This document shows, piece by piece, positions 18,793 to 29,202 of a stretch of DNA of 50,055 bases. Origin of the DNA: Bacteroidales bacterium (GTDB lineage: Bacteria; Bacteroidota; Bacteroidia; Bacteroidales; F082); contig JANJXG010000056.1 in the NCBI GenBank assembly GCA_024709145.1, positions 1-50,055 of the forward strand. Direction: 5' to 3'. The notes beneath the pieces were generated by a model, which saw only the letters and a program-made list of their open reading frames with translations, did no database searches and was not told the origin of the DNA. Numbering within the stretch: the stretch's first letter is position 1; each line of letters begins with the position of its first letter. The translations under genes were made by a program, and so were the position numbers.

Positions 18793-20736
18793 TTACCAAC
18801 GGCTTCTGTCAAGTCGCTGACATTTAGCAAGTAATTGCATCAGAGCCTTTGTTTGAACCGGTTTGTAAAGCAGGTCGTCAACACCCTGATTCAGGTAGTC
18901 ATTTTTACTTTGCTGAAGGGCATCAGCCGTAAGCGCCACAATAAATGGCTGTCGCTTCTTGTTGAACCGTTCCCTGATTGTTTTGGTTGCAGCTAGTCCA
19001 TCCATTACAGGCATTTGTATATCCATTAATACCACATCATAAACGCGGCGTTCGAGTGATTCAATGGCCTCCTTCCCGTTTTCGACCATCTTGATCTGAT
19101 AGCCATACCGATTGAGCACGCTCATGATGATACGCTGGTTGATGGCGTTGTCTTCTGCAACCAGAATGTCTAGCGGATGATACTCGCCCATTCTTTCATC
19201 GAGTTGGAGCTGTCTTTCAATGGCGTTGAGATCATCGGCCCGGTTGGCCAATACTGCTTCCATTGTATCAAATAATTCACTGTAATCGAGTGGTTTAAGC
19301 AAGATTACGGTATCTTTTCTGATTACAATAGGTTTATCGTTGAGTTTTTCCCTGTCTTTGAACAGAATGTGCGGGATGGCTTTTTTATCGCGCACCGCAT
19401 CAATTAAACGTAGGTCAATCTTGACATTCGTACGGAGATGTGTGATAAGTAGATCGTATTGTGGTAACCAATCCGAAAATGTTGGATATTCCTGATCGAT
19501 GTGTTTAATATCTAATTGCATATTGTTGTAGGTAAGGTATTCGCTTACCAGTTTATCGAGGGCATTATCGGCCGAAAGAAAAAGCACTTTTTTGTCTTTT
19601 AGACTAGGAAGTGGAGCCGAACCCTGACTACCTTCTACCGGTCTGAACGGAATTCTGATGACAAAAGATGATCCTTTTCCGGGTTCGCTTTGTACTTCGA
19701 TAAAACCATGCATACGTTTTACCAGGTGATCGCAGATGGTGAGGCCAAGTCCGACACCTCGTTTGTTGGAGCTGTCAGGTGAGGCCTGAACATAAGGTTT
19801 GAAAAGTTGTGGAAGTAAATCACCCTTGATTCCGGGTCCCGAATCGGAAACTTTAAAACATAGCCAGGTTGTTTCAGCTGTTTTGCAGCTCGTTACGTCG
19901 AGTCTGACAAAGCCTTGTGATGTAAATTTGATCGCATTTTCGAGAAGATTCATGACGATTTGTCGCAACCTGAGGTCGTCACCGAAGAAAAGCTGTGGCA
20001 GTGAAGGGTCGAAGAAGTACAGTAATTCAAGCCTTTTTTCGATGGCATGTTCCATAACACTGACGATGCATTCTCGCATACTCTCGCGCAAGTCGAAAGG
20101 TTTGTCATGAATCCGGATTGTGCCAGCTTCAATTTTCGAGTAATCGAGTAAATCGTTGAAAAGAGCCACCAGCAGTGTCCCGCTTTCGTGAATGGTTTCG
20201 ATATAATAACGTTGCTTACTGTTTAACTCGGTGTCAAAAAGCATCTCGGCCATGCCGATGACAGCATTCATCGGTGTGCGTATTTCGTGGCTCATGCGCG
20301 CGAGTAACCTGTTGCTGTATTCTTTTGCTTCATGGATTTCTTGTTCCATTCGATGGAGTTGTTCAAAGGATGGAATGCGTTTTTGATTACAAGCCATGGT
20401 TTTGTGAATGGAAGTGGGATTTATTTCATCCAAAAGAATAAAATCCCACAGGCCTGCATCCATTGCTGACAACATCTTGTTGGTAACTAATTCGGGTCCG
20501 TAACCAATGAGTGGAATGCCAGGAAATCGTTGACTAAGCAATCTGCAGGTTTGCTCCAGTCTTTCTTCTGTATTTCCGGGAATTAGTGCTGCCTTATAAT
20601 TTCCACTGGCTAAGTGGTGAATTGCTTCACCTTCATCATAAGCAGGAACAACGATTGCATGCAAACCGGCTTCACCAGCAGATTTTGTAATCAATTTACT
20701 GATTTCCAATTCGTCGCTTAGAATAAGTAGATCCAT
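18793..20736 (-). CDS. Hybrid sensor histidine kinase/response regulator
   Basis: A 647-residue cytosolic protein without membrane segments. Residues 1-115 resemble a degenerate receiver domain. The HisKA dimerisation domain has phospho-acceptor His150 (RMSHEIRTPMNA). A HATPase_c domain follows (NAIKFT, DSGPGIKG, GVGLGLTI). A second degenerate receiver-like stretch spans about 375-500, and a full receiver at 520-647 has the phospho-acceptor Asp572 (LMDIQMPVMDG) and Lys in LLYKP. It is likely a phosphorelay protein whose input comes through the degenerate N-terminal domain or a partner. No separate DNA-binding regulator is next to it; its output is unknown. Confidence 0.92.
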   Translation of the reverse strand: MDLLILSDELEISKLITKSAGEAGLHAIVVPAYDEGEAIHHLASGNYKAALIPGNTEERLEQTCRLLSQRFPGIPLIGYGPELVTNKMLSAMDAGLWDFILLDEINPTSIHKTMACNQKRIPSFEQLHRMEQEIHEAKEYSNRLLARMSHEIRTPMNAVIGMAEMLFDTELNSKQRYYIETIHESGTLLVALFNDLLDYSKIEAGTIRIHDKPFDLRESMRECIVSVMEHAIEKRLELLYFFDPSLPQLFFGDDLRLRQIVMNLLENAIKFTSQGFVRLDVTSCKTAETTWLCFKVSDSGPGIKGDLLPQLFKPYVQASPDSSNKRGVGLGLTICDHLVKRMHGFIEVQSEPGKGSSFVIRIPFRPVEGSQGSAPLPSLKDKKVLFLSADNALDKLVSEYLTYNNMQLDIKHIDQEYPTFSDWLPQYDLLITHLRTNVKIDLRLIDAVRDKKAIPHILFKDREKLNDKPIVIRKDTVILLKPLDYSELFDTMEAVLANRADDLNAIERQLQLDERMGEYHPLDILVAEDNAINQRIIMSVLNRYGYQIKMVENGKEAIESLERRVYDVVLMDIQMPVMDGLAATKTIRERFNKKRQPFIVALTADALQQSKNDYLNQGVDDLLYKPVQTKALMQLLAKCQRLDRSRW

Positions 20737-20841
20737 AGTGTCTCGTCTGATAAGCTTGCAAGATACATCTTTCCATGAAACTTGCAGGAGGAATCAGTTT
20801 TGTTTGTACGCTTTTTTTACCTTCGCCTGATAAAGTTGAAG

Positions 20842-22233
20842 ATGATGTCGACAAGAATTGATGACAGACAGGTGTTTTCGTTAAGAGAGGTAGCTGAAAG
20901 CATCCGGCGTACCATTGCGAGACGTTACACTTCTTCTTTCTGGGTTCGTGCCGAGATGATCCGACTCAATCATTATCAGCATTCGGGCCATTGCTATCCT
21001 GACCTTGTTCAGAAGGAAAACGGTAAAGTAGTCGCTCAACTGCGTGCGGTATTATGGGCAACTGACTTCAAACGCATTGATAAAATTTTTAGCAAAACCA
21101 CTGGTGAGACGCTTTCAGATGGAATCCACATCCTTTTCAGGGGTAGTCTTTCTTTTGACCCAAATTATGGTTTAACAGTTCAGATTCATGACATCGACCC
21201 GGTTTTTTCACTCGGAGAACTTGAGCGCGAAAAGGCAGCCACGATCAGTCAACTGAAGGAAGAAGGACTTTTCTCGCGAAATAAAACTATCGAAATGCCT
21301 CTTTTACCTAAAAGACTGGCGGTTATTTCGGTGGCCTCAAGTAAAGGTTATGCCGATTTTATTCAATTGCTAACGACAAAACTTCATGACTACCAGCCTG
21401 ATCACATGCTTTTTCCTTCATTGCTCCAAGGTGAAAAGGCGGCTGTTAACATCATAGGGCAATTGAACAAAATTGAAAAGATTGCACATCATTTCGATTT
21501 GGTTGTTATTGTTCGTGGTGGGGGAGGAGATGTTGGTCTGGCAGCATATAACAACTACGACCTTGCACGAACCGTAGCTACTTTCCCTATTCCCGTCCTT
21601 ACCGGTATCGGTCATGCTACCAATCTTACAGTAACCGAAATGGTGGCGCATACTCATGCCGTTACACCAAGTGATCTGGCTGACATTATCGCCGTTAAGA
21701 TCATTGGATTTGTTCGTTCATTAAAGGCTGCGGCAGATGCCCTGGCTCGCGTAAGTCGTATCACAGTTGCGAACCGGCAGGTTTTATTGCGGCATTATGA
21801 TAGTTTACTGAATTTGTCGGGTCGAACTTTGACATTCGCGGGTCAACTGCTGAAGATGACCTTCAGCGACTTCAACCGGCGCGCTGTTTCTTTGATTCAT
21901 CAATCATTCAGAGATATATACCAGGAAAAATTCCGCCTTCAAAGCAATACCGGTGCTATTTTGTTGAACGAAAAAAGGGAGGCGTCATACATCGAGAAAC
22001 AATTTAAGCTAAGTGTGCCAGCCTGTCTTGAATCCGGGAAACATAACCTGGCCGGACTCGAAAAAAACCTTGACCTTCTTCGTCCGGAAGCAGTTCTCAG
22101 GCGTGGTTACAGTTTGAGCTTTTATCGCAACAAAGTGTTGACCGATGCACGGTTGCTGGTGGCTGGTGACACAATCGAAACCCGATTGGCCAACGGGACA
22201 TTCATCGCTGAAGTGAAAGAAATCAATCAATAA
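20842..22233 (+). CDS. xseA: Exodeoxyribonuclease VII large subunit
   Basis: XseA is the catalytic subunit of exonuclease VII, which degrades single-stranded DNA from both ends in repair. The N-terminal OB-fold (FSLREVAESIRRTI, FWVRAEMIRLNHYQHSGHCY) is followed by the catalytic core (LAVISVASSKGYADF, IVRGGGGDVGLAAYNNYDLA, GIGHATNLTVTEMVAH) and the C-terminal LRRGYSLSF. At 463 residues it is normal. The start is one of two consecutive ATGs at 20842/20845; upstream codons of the open frame are not conserved. It is followed seven bases later by xseB, as expected for a two-gene operon. Confidence 0.95.
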   Translation: MMSTRIDDRQVFSLREVAESIRRTIARRYTSSFWVRAEMIRLNHYQHSGHCYPDLVQKENGKVVAQLRAVLWATDFKRIDKIFSKTTGETLSDGIHILFRGSLSFDPNYGLTVQIHDIDPVFSLGELEREKAATISQLKEEGLFSRNKTIEMPLLPKRLAVISVASSKGYADFIQLLTTKLHDYQPDHMLFPSLLQGEKAAVNIIGQLNKIEKIAHHFDLVVIVRGGGGDVGLAAYNNYDLARTVATFPIPVLTGIGHATNLTVTEMVAHTHAVTPSDLADIIAVKIIGFVRSLKAAADALARVSRITVANRQVLLRHYDSLLNLSGRTLTFAGQLLKMTFSDFNRRAVSLIHQSFRDIYQEKFRLQSNTGAILLNEKREASYIEKQFKLSVPACLESGKHNLAGLEKNLDLLRPEAVLRRGYSLSFYRNKVLTDARLLVAGDTIETRLANGTFIAEVKEINQ

Positions 22234-22240
22234 ACTTATC

Positions 22241-22468
22241 ATGATTATGAGCGAAAAAATAAAATACACCGAAGCTTTTGACGAGCTTCAGCAAATTGTT
22301 TCCGATCTAGAAAAGGGAGAAACAACCGTAGATCAACTCGCCGATCAAGTTCGACGGGCGGCCTTTCTGATTGGTATCTGCAAAGAGAAACTTACTGCCA
22401 CCGAACTCGATGTCAAAAACATTCTTCTTGAGTTGGAGTCGGATAAGGATTTGTTGAAACCAATTTAG
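22241..22468 (+). CDS. xseB: Exodeoxyribonuclease VII small subunit
   Basis: A 75-residue protein matching XseB: the N-terminal pattern YTEAFDELQQIVSDLEKGE is the family signature, followed by a helical hairpin. Several XseB copies wrap around XseA to form the holoenzyme. The start may instead be the second ATG at 22247 (MSEKIKY). Position immediately after xseA supports the call. Confidence 0.93.
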   Translation: MIMSEKIKYTEAFDELQQIVSDLEKGETTVDQLADQVRRAAFLIGICKEKLTATELDVKNILLELESDKDLLKPI

Positions 22469-22480
22469 TTTAGGAATGTA

Positions 22481-23242
22481 TTACAAACTAATTATCAAGC
22501 CGTCGAAGGCTAAGTGCATGTTGTCAGGCAGTTCTTTTTCAATTTCAGCATGTTTTCCCATCAGATGACTGATATGAGTAAACCAGGTGGCGTCAGGTCT
22601 CAACTGGTTTGATACGGCAATTGCTTGTTCAAGATTGAAATGCGAAGGATGTATTTTCTTTCTTAAAGCATCAATAATCAACACTTTAATGCCTGCAAGC
22701 TGCTTCAGGCTGTCCTCAGGGATGTAATTAACATCGGTGAGATAAGCCAGTGGGCCAAAACGAAAACCAAAAATGTTCAGTTGCATGTGCATTAGCTCAA
22801 CTGGTTGAATGTGAATATCACCAACAAAGAAGGGTTGCAGTGTAAGGTCTTGTAAGTCAAATTCCGGCACACCGGGGTATGGATTTTTGGCAAAGGCATA
22901 GCTGAACTCCTGACGGATCTCTGCCTGATCGCGCTCACATGCGAAAACTCTAACCGGCTTGCCTGTCAGGTAGTTGAATGATCTCACATCATCAAGTCCA
23001 GCAATATGATCCTTGTGTGTATGAGTAATCAGGATGGCATCCAATTTTTTAACTTTGCTGCGAAGCATTTGCTGTCTGAAATCAGGTCCTGCGTCCACAA
23101 CAACACTCGTTGATGCAGTCTCAATGAGCAAGGATGACCTCAGGCGCTTGTCATGTGAATCGCCGGAGGTGCAAACCTCACACGGACAAGCGATGACTGG
23201 TACACCTTGTGAGGTGCCACTGCCCAGAATCGTAATTTTCAC
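22481..23242 (-). CDS. MBL-fold metal-dependent hydrolase (PhnP-like)
   Basis: A 253-residue metallo-beta-lactamase-fold hydrolase. The N-terminus KITILGSGTSQGVPVIACPC, a Cys cluster (C19, C21, C24) and the metal motif HTHKDHIAG (His74, His76, Asp78, His79) resemble PhnP-type cyclic phosphodiesterases, where the Cys residues bind structural zinc. It likely hydrolyses a phosphodiester; the substrate is unknown and no phn genes are near. I chose the GTG at 23242 because homologues begin at the KIT motif; an in-frame TTG at 23263 would add seven residues. It is convergent with xseAB, with 12 bases between. Confidence 0.85.
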   Translation of the reverse strand: MKITILGSGTSQGVPVIACPCEVCTSGDSHDKRLRSSLLIETASTSVVVDAGPDFRQQMLRSKVKKLDAILITHTHKDHIAGLDDVRSFNYLTGKPVRVFACERDQAEIRQEFSYAFAKNPYPGVPEFDLQDLTLQPFFVGDIHIQPVELMHMQLNIFGFRFGPLAYLTDVNYIPEDSLKQLAGIKVLIIDALRKKIHPSHFNLEQAIAVSNQLRPDATWFTHISHLMGKHAEIEKELPDNMHLAFDGLIISL

Positions 23243-23404
23243 AAATAATGAATTTGGATGCAAATTAAATCATAAACATTCATTATCCAACCATCAAATT
23301 CGGTCTTGTTTATTGGTAAAAAAATGATTCTTTGTAATTTTAGATTAACCTCGTCGTTAAAACCTTTAATTTTACAGCCCAGTTAAGAATATAAATCCCG
23401 AAAC

Positions 23405-23938
23405 ATGGCTTTTACATATTTCTTGAATCGCAGCATTTGTCGCCTGACATCTGAAAATCATGCTTCGAGGCTGCAGGCTTTCGATGCCATAAAGACAATG
23501 CTTGTGCTTGTAAGTGCTGATGAAACGGAGGCAATAACGAGATATCGGTGGATGAGGGATCAATTTGATCATTTGACAACAATACGAATGATTCGTGTCA
23601 CCAATGAGAAAAAAGCTGAACCAACTTTCACGAATGGCATCATGAAAGTGAATAAACACAGCCTGAATTTTTTTGGATATCCCGTTTCAGGGCTGAATGA
23701 AATATTGCAAACTGAACGCTTTGATCTGCTGGTGAATGCCGACGAGCGCAATCTTTTGCTCCTTCATGTGATTGCTGCCGCTGCCCATGCAGGAATGCGT
23801 GTAGGTTCACCACTCGGTGCATGCAAACATCTTTACCCTGTTTCAATATACGGACAGGAAGGAACAGGATTTTACGATTATATGACGCAATGCCGTGACT
23901 ACCTGAATGCATTGGCAGGAAAGTCATCTCAGATTTAA
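23405..23938 (+). CDS. Conserved hypothetical protein upstream of dapA
   Basis: A 177-residue soluble protein without signal peptide or membrane segment. It resembles an uncharacterised Bacteroidota family (possibly DUF6913) in which a short basic N-terminus precedes an alpha/beta-looking core; the segment FDLLVNADERNLLLLHVIAAAA is its most distinctive part. No catalytic motif is evident. It lies 54 bases upstream of dapA on the same strand, so cotranscription is likely, but no function follows from that. The start ATG at 23405 is the first in the frame. Confidence 0.65.
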   Translation: MAFTYFLNRSICRLTSENHASRLQAFDAIKTMLVLVSADETEAITRYRWMRDQFDHLTTIRMIRVTNEKKAEPTFTNGIMKVNKHSLNFFGYPVSGLNEILQTERFDLLVNADERNLLLLHVIAAAAHAGMRVGSPLGACKHLYPVSIYGQEGTGFYDYMTQCRDYLNALAGKSSQI

Positions 23939-23992
23939 TGCTACACTTTTCCATGATTACAAAGATTCAATTACAGCTTATATTGAAATAAA

Positions 23993-24886
23993 ATGAACGA
24001 ATTTCCATTCTCTGGCACAGGAGTGGCTTTGGTCACGCCGTTTAAAACCGATTTCACTGTTGATGAGGAATCCCTTTACCGCATTGTTCAGCATGTGATA
24101 AAGGGCGGTGTTGACTACCTTGTTGCTCTTGGCACAACTAGCGAAGCCCCTGTTTTAAGCAAGGACGAAAAAGACCTGGTTTTGAAAACGATAAGGCAAG
24201 CAAATGCAGGACGCCTGCCCATCGTTCTCGGTATTGGCGGTAATAACACTTCAGCGATTGTTAAACAATTGGAAAACAACAATTTATACGGGATCGATGC
24301 AATTTTAAGTGTCACACCTTATTATAACAAGCCAGGCCAGCAAGGATTGTTTGAACATTATGATGCTTTGGCCAGAGCTTGCCCCGTGCCAATAATCTTA
24401 TATAATGTTCCTGGACGCACAGCTGTGAATATGAAAGCAGTCACAACTTTGTCACTTGCACATAAACACAGAAATATAGTCGCAGTGAAAGAAGCATCGG
24501 GCGATTTGCAACAAATCATGGCAATTATTGCTGATAAACCCGATCACTTTGAGGTTATTTCCGGCGATGATGCTATCACGCTCCCTTTGCTTGCTGTGGG
24601 TGCCTGCGGTGTTATCTCTGTTGCTGCCAATGCTTTTACCCGTGACTTCAGCAATATGGTGAGGACACAATTATCCGGTGACCATGACACTGCCCTAAAA
24701 TTACAATACAAGATGCTAAAACTCTACGACCTGCTTTTTGCTGAAGGGAGTCCTGCAGGAGTAAAAGCAATGCTCCAATTGATGGATCTTTGTGAAAATG
24801 TGGTAAGACTACCGCTAACCACTGTCAGCAATGATCTGCGACAACAAATTGCCAATTACGAAACCTATTTAATCACCAATAAATAA
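23993..24886 (+). CDS. dapA: 4-hydroxy-tetrahydrodipicolinate synthase
   Basis: DapA condenses pyruvate with aspartate semialdehyde, the first committed step to lysine and diaminopimelate for peptidoglycan. The Schiff-base Lys166 (AVKEASGD), Tyr137 (YNVPGRT), Tyr110 and the Thr48-Thr49 pair (GTTSEAP) of the proton relay are present. At 297 residues it is full length. It precedes the M14 peptidase gene by seven bases, so the two are probably on one transcript, though functionally unrelated. Confidence 0.96.
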   Translation: MNEFPFSGTGVALVTPFKTDFTVDEESLYRIVQHVIKGGVDYLVALGTTSEAPVLSKDEKDLVLKTIRQANAGRLPIVLGIGGNNTSAIVKQLENNNLYGIDAILSVTPYYNKPGQQGLFEHYDALARACPVPIILYNVPGRTAVNMKAVTTLSLAHKHRNIVAVKEASGDLQQIMAIIADKPDHFEVISGDDAITLPLLAVGACGVISVAANAFTRDFSNMVRTQLSGDHDTALKLQYKMLKLYDLLFAEGSPAGVKAMLQLMDLCENVVRLPLTTVSNDLRQQIANYETYLITNK

Positions 24887-24893
24887 TCGAAAG

Positions 24894-27215
24894 ATGAGAT
24901 TTTTTTACAAAGGCATGCTGGTTTTTTTAATCATGCACTTCACTGTTTCGTTGTTGGCACAAACGCAGTCGGAACTTGCACAGCTTCAAGCTGAAAGGCA
25001 GGAGTTTTATTTTAAGTTATCAGTTGAAAATCCGAATCAGATTGAAAAGATCAATGAGCTCGTTTCCATCGATCAGCTTACTTCTGACGGTTGCATCGCT
25101 TATGCCAATCCCTTGCAGTATGCCAAATTGCTTTCAGAAGGATATAAACCGGAGCTTCTGATGCCTCCCTCACTCGTCAACCCAAACCAACCGATGACGG
25201 ATGTGGCTGACCTAAAAAACACCAATGATTGGGATACCTATCCCACATACCCGGCCTATGTGGCAATGATGCAGGCTTTTGCTGATAACTATCCAAACCT
25301 TTGTACGATTCATAACATTGGAACACTAGCAAGTGGGCGTCAGTTGCTTGTTGCCAGAATTAACAACGGTGAACCAAGCGGAAAACCCGAATTTCTGTAC
25401 ACATCTTCTATTCATGGAGATGAAACAACAGGCTATGTACTTACGCTCAGGTTGATTGATTACCTGCTTCAGAATTATGGAATTAATGACGAAGTAACAC
25501 AATTAGTAGACGGTCTTGACATTTGGATCAATCCGCTTGCCAATCCCGATGGAACTTACTACGGGGGTAATAACACTGTTAATGGTGCCCGAAGGGGCAA
25601 CGCCAATAATGTGGATATGAACCGAAACTATCCTGATCCTGAAGATGGTCCTCATCCTGATGGCAACGCCTGGCAGCCCGAAACAGTTTATTTTATGGCT
25701 TTTGGCGAAGAAAGAAATTTCACCATGGCAGCTAACTTCCATGGAGGTGCCGAGGTGCTTAATTATCCCTGGGACACCTGGGTACGCCGCCATGCTGACG
25801 ATAATTGGTGGATTTATGTTTGCCGCGAATATGCCGACACTGTCCACCTTCATGCTCCAGCAGGCTATCTGACTGATCTGAACAATGGAATTACGAACGG
25901 TTACGATTGGTATACAATCGACGGTGGCAGGCAGGATTACATGAATTATTTTGAACAATGCCGTGAAATAACCCTTGAGATTTCAGATATAAAACTGCTT
26001 CCCGCTTCCATGCTGCCTGCCTGGTGGAACTATAACAACCGTTCGCTTATTAATTACATGAAGCAAGCCGCATTTGGGTTCAGGGGTGTGGTTACGGACT
26101 CGATAACGGGAGAACCGATCCTAGCGCAGGTTGAAATTGTAGGACACGACCTTGATAATTCCTTCGTCAGAACTTCACTGCCATCAGGGAGTTATTTTCG
26201 GCCTATTAAAGCTGGTACTTACGATTTAACTTTCACAGCTGAAGGATATTACAGCAAGACTATCCACAATCTCAGCATTACTGACAAACAGGTTGTGGTT
26301 GTAGATGCCCAACTTGCGCCCGGAATAATTATTGCTGACTTCACAGCCAGTGCGTATGAGATTCCCAAAGGAGGCAATGTCAATTTTTATGACAATACCT
26401 GGGGGCAAAATATCGCCACATGGAATTGGGAGTTTGAAGGTGGTGTTCCTGCAACTTCAACAGCCGAGAACCCCGTTAACATCACGTATGCCAATACAGG
26501 AGAGTATGATGTTACGCTCACTGTAACGGATGCAAACGGACAAAGTAGCACAATTACCAAAACTGACCTTATCAAAGTAAGTTCGATGTATATCATGACA
26601 TCAGGCACTTTCTCAACATGCGAGGGTACCTTTTTCGATCCGGGAGGGCCTGATGCAGATTACAGCAATAACCAGGATGTGATCATGACGATTATACCCG
26701 ATACCGAGGAAGCACTCACACGTGTTTTATTTACCCTTTTTGATCTAGAAGCACAGTCAAACTGTGATTATGATTGGTTGAAAATTTACAATGGACTTAA
26801 TACAAGTGCACCATTATTAGGAACATGGTGTGGAAGCAACAGCCCCGGAACGATTATTGCAAACAACGGAGGCAAAGGTCTTACGTTTCACTTTCACTCT
26901 GACGGTTCAGTTGTGAAACAAGGCTGGGCTGCGGAAATCAGCTGCTTTAGCACCGTTGGAATTGATAATCCCTCAGAAGCAGTTGTAAATATCTACCCAA
27001 ACCCAACAAATGGCAACCGACTCAGAATTTCAAGTGGTGAACCTTTGACCAATATCCAAATTTTCGACCTGAATGGCCATTTGGTGTATAATCAGGCTCT
27101 TCAATCCATTAACGAAACAGAAATAGATTTGTATCAGCTCAAACCTGCGGTTTATATGATTCACACCTCCACAGCACGAACAAACTTGATTCAAAAACTA
27201 ACACTCAGCAGGTAA
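24894..27215 (+). CDS. Secreted M14 zinc carboxypeptidase with PKD, CUB and type IX sorting domains
   Basis: The signal peptide is cleaved near residue 23 (LLAQ). The M14 catalytic domain (about 95-395) has zinc ligands His174 and Glu177 (IHGDE), His283 (NFHGG) and catalytic Glu362 (TLEISD), plus NPDG and DMNRNYPDP. A carboxypeptidase-regulatory-like fold follows (about 400-475), then a PKD domain (about 480-565), a CUB domain (about 588-680, paired Cys) and a C-terminal type A sorting domain from about 690 (VNIYPNPTNG to IQKLTLSR). The last directs export through the type IX secretion system and surface attachment or release, so the genome should encode that system. Likely role: extracellular digestion of proteins. 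Confidence 0.93.
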   Translation: MRFFYKGMLVFLIMHFTVSLLAQTQSELAQLQAERQEFYFKLSVENPNQIEKINELVSIDQLTSDGCIAYANPLQYAKLLSEGYKPELLMPPSLVNPNQPMTDVADLKNTNDWDTYPTYPAYVAMMQAFADNYPNLCTIHNIGTLASGRQLLVARINNGEPSGKPEFLYTSSIHGDETTGYVLTLRLIDYLLQNYGINDEVTQLVDGLDIWINPLANPDGTYYGGNNTVNGARRGNANNVDMNRNYPDPEDGPHPDGNAWQPETVYFMAFGEERNFTMAANFHGGAEVLNYPWDTWVRRHADDNWWIYVCREYADTVHLHAPAGYLTDLNNGITNGYDWYTIDGGRQDYMNYFEQCREITLEISDIKLLPASMLPAWWNYNNRSLINYMKQAAFGFRGVVTDSITGEPILAQVEIVGHDLDNSFVRTSLPSGSYFRPIKAGTYDLTFTAEGYYSKTIHNLSITDKQVVVVDAQLAPGIIIADFTASAYEIPKGGNVNFYDNTWGQNIATWNWEFEGGVPATSTAENPVNITYANTGEYDVTLTVTDANGQSSTITKTDLIKVSSMYIMTSGTFSTCEGTFFDPGGPDADYSNNQDVIMTIIPDTEEALTRVLFTLFDLEAQSNCDYDWLKIYNGLNTSAPLLGTWCGSNSPGTIIANNGGKGLTFHFHSDGSVVKQGWAAEISCFSTVGIDNPSEAVVNIYPNPTNGNRLRISSGEPLTNIQIFDLNGHLVYNQALQSINETEIDLYQLKPAVYMIHTSTARTNLIQKLTLSR

Positions 27216-27237
27216 AACTTTGAAGTAATAAATATAT

Positions 27238-27278
27238 ATAGTCCGGTAAGCTCAGGTTATCCGGACTATTTATTTTTT
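27238..27278 (+). terminator. Terminator of the dapA/M14 transcript
   Basis: Perfect 9-bp arms ATAGTCCGG (27238-27246) and CCGGACTAT (27261-27269) with a 14-base loop, followed by a T-rich run. Confidence 0.85.
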
Positions 27279-27383
27279 ACCATCAACCCAAAATTATCCT
27301 GAATTGGAAGAAACTGATACAAAGCAAATTGATTTTTGGCAAACATCGACACATCTGATTGTTTGAATTTATTTCCGCAATCG

Positions 27384-27413
27384 TTTGTGCTTTCAACCGA
27401 ATTGTTAACTTTG
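27384..27413 (+). promoter_or_regulatory. Bacteroidota promoter of pckA
   Basis: A -33 TTTG at 27384-27387 and a -7 TAACTTTG at 27406-27413 are separated by 18 bases, the best complete match in the window. The -7 element ends 41 bases before the pckA ATG. Confidence 0.7.
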
Positions 27414-27454
27414 CAGCCTCATCAAACCATGAAGTAAAACCTAACAACAGCATT

Positions 27455-29071
27455 ATGTTTAAAGATGAAAAGGTGCTCAAAGCAGAGCTTGCCAAATATG
27501 GCATCACTGATGTCACAACGATTTTTCATAACATATCCTATGACGAGCTCTTTGCACATGAAACCGCCGAAGGTCTTGAAGGCTTTGAAAAGGGCTATTT
27601 AACCGACAAAGGTGCCATCTCTGTCGACACCGGTGTTTTTACAGGGAGGTCGCCGAAAGATAAATACATCGTTTACGATGAAGTTTCAAAAGACACGGTC
27701 TGGTGGTCAACCCAAGGTAAAAACGACAACCGACCCCTTGAACCTGCCAAATGGGACAGACTCAAAAAGCTTTCCGGTGCGCAACTAAGTGGTAAGAAAT
27801 TGTATGTGATGGATGCCTATGCCGGAGCCAACCCCGACACCAGGCTGAAGGTACGTTTTGTAATGGAAGTTGCCTGGCAGGCTCATTTTGTAAAAAATAT
27901 GTTTATTCGCCCGACTGAATCTGAGTTGGCAGAATTTAAACCTGATTTTGTTGTGCTGAACGCCTCCAAAGCTACCAACCCTGACTGGAAAGAAATGGGC
28001 ATGAATTCCGAGAATTTTGTTGTTTTCAATCTATCCGAACGCATGTCGCTCATTGGTGGTTCGTGGTATGGTGGTGAAATGAAAAAAGGAATCTTCACCA
28101 TGATGAACTACTACCTGCCACTCAAAGGAATTGCTTCGATGCATTGCTCAGCCAATATGGGCAAAGAAGGTGATGTTGCCATATTTTTTGGTCTGTCAGG
28201 CACTGGCAAAACTACCCTTTCGGCTGATCCTAAGCGCATGTTAATCGGTGATGATGAGCATGGATGGGACGACGATGGCGTTTTTAATTTTGAAGGTGGG
28301 TGTTATGCCAAGTGTATTAACCTGAGTGAAGAAAATGAACCTGATATCTTTCATGCTATTAAAAGGGATGCCCTCCTCGAGAACCTTGTTATCAGAGAGG
28401 ATGGCTCCATTGATTTCGATAGTAAAGCAAAAACTGAAAATACCAGAGTCTCCTATCCGATTTACCACATCGACAACATCGTTAAGCCCGTTTCGAAAGG
28501 GGGACATGCCACCAAAGTAATTTTCCTCACTGCCGATGCTTTTGGTGTTCTGCCTCCGGTTGCCAAACTAAGCAGTGATCAAACCAAATATCATTTTCTG
28601 TCTGGATTTACAGCCAAACTGGCCGGTACCGAAAGGGGTGTTACCTCTCCACAACCAACTTTCTCAGCTTGTTTCGGCAATGCCTTCCTGGCGCTGCATC
28701 CAACAAAGTATGCCGTCGAACTTGTAAAACGAATGGAAGCTGCCGGTGCCAAGGCATACCTTGTTAACACGGGTTGGAATGGCACAGGGAAACGCATCTC
28801 TATCAAAGCTACCCGTGCAATCATTGATGCCATTCTCGATGGTAGCATCGAAAATGCACCTACCAGAATTACACCACGATTCAAACTCGAGGTGCCAACC
28901 GAACTCGCCGGCGTGGATTCCAACATCCTGTTTACTAAAAATACCTATGCCGATCCGGCTGAATTCGATCGGAAAGCCAACGAGCTGGCTGCAATGTTTA
29001 TCGAAAACTTTGAAAAATACACCGACAACGAAGAAGGAAAGCGACTTGTTGATGCTGGTCCTAAGTTATGA
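27455..29071 (+). CDS. pckA: Phosphoenolpyruvate carboxykinase (ATP)
   Basis: PckA interconverts oxaloacetate plus ATP with PEP, CO2 and ADP; in Bacteroidota it often runs in the carboxylating direction during fermentation as well as in gluconeogenesis. The ATP-type signature is clear: kinase loop [14 protein letters not shown] near 246-259, upstream [11 protein letters not shown], and [11 protein letters not shown] near the N-terminus. At 538 residues it is normal. The ATG at 27455 ([12 protein letters not shown]) matches the family start; the frame is open 32 codons upstream but that part overlaps the promoter. It is monocistronic, with its own terminator. Confidence 0.97.
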   Translation: MFKDEKVLKAELAKYGITDVTTIFHNISYDELFAHETAEGLEGFEKGYLTDKGAISVDTGVFTGRSPKDKYIVYDEVSKDTVWWSTQGKNDNRPLEPAKWDRLKKLSGAQLSGKKLYVMDAYAGANPDTRLKVRFVMEVAWQAHFVKNMFIRPTESELAEFKPDFVVLNASKATNPDWKEMGMNSENFVVFNLSERMSLIGGSWYGGEMKKGIFTMMNYYLPLKGIASMHCSANMGKEGDVAIFFGLSGTGKTTLSADPKRMLIGDDEHGWDDDGVFNFEGGCYAKCINLSEENEPDIFHAIKRDALLENLVIREDGSIDFDSKAKTENTRVSYPIYHIDNIVKPVSKGGHATKVIFLTADAFGVLPPVAKLSSDQTKYHFLSGFTAKLAGTERGVTSPQPTFSACFGNAFLALHPTKYAVELVKRMEAAGAKAYLVNTGWNGTGKRISIKATRAIIDAILDGSIENAPTRITPRFKLEVPTELAGVDSNILFTKNTYADPAEFDRKANELAAMFIENFEKYTDNEEGKRLVDAGPKL

Positions 29072-29109
29072 TTCATAGCTAATTGAAACTGATAGTTTGC
29101 TGTGAAAAT

Positions 29110-29140
29110 AATAAAGGAGGGATGATGTCCCTCCTTTATT
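29110..29140 (+). terminator. Terminator of pckA
   Basis: Perfect 13-bp inverted repeat (29110-29122 with 29128-29140) around a 5-base loop, ending in TTTATTGTT. The mirrored A run means it could also work leftward. Confidence 0.85.
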
Positions 29141-29194
29141 GTTCTAACTTGGGATCCCTTTTTCTCAGAAAAGACCTTAGCAGGAATAAATTGC

Positions 29195-29202
29195 TAATTT
29201 TG
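29195..29202 (+). promoter_or_regulatory. Possible -7 element for the sigma factor operon
   Basis: TAATTTTG is an exact TAnnTTTG match 146 bases upstream of the ECF sigma factor start. No clear -33 element was found, and the implied leader is long. Confidence 0.35.
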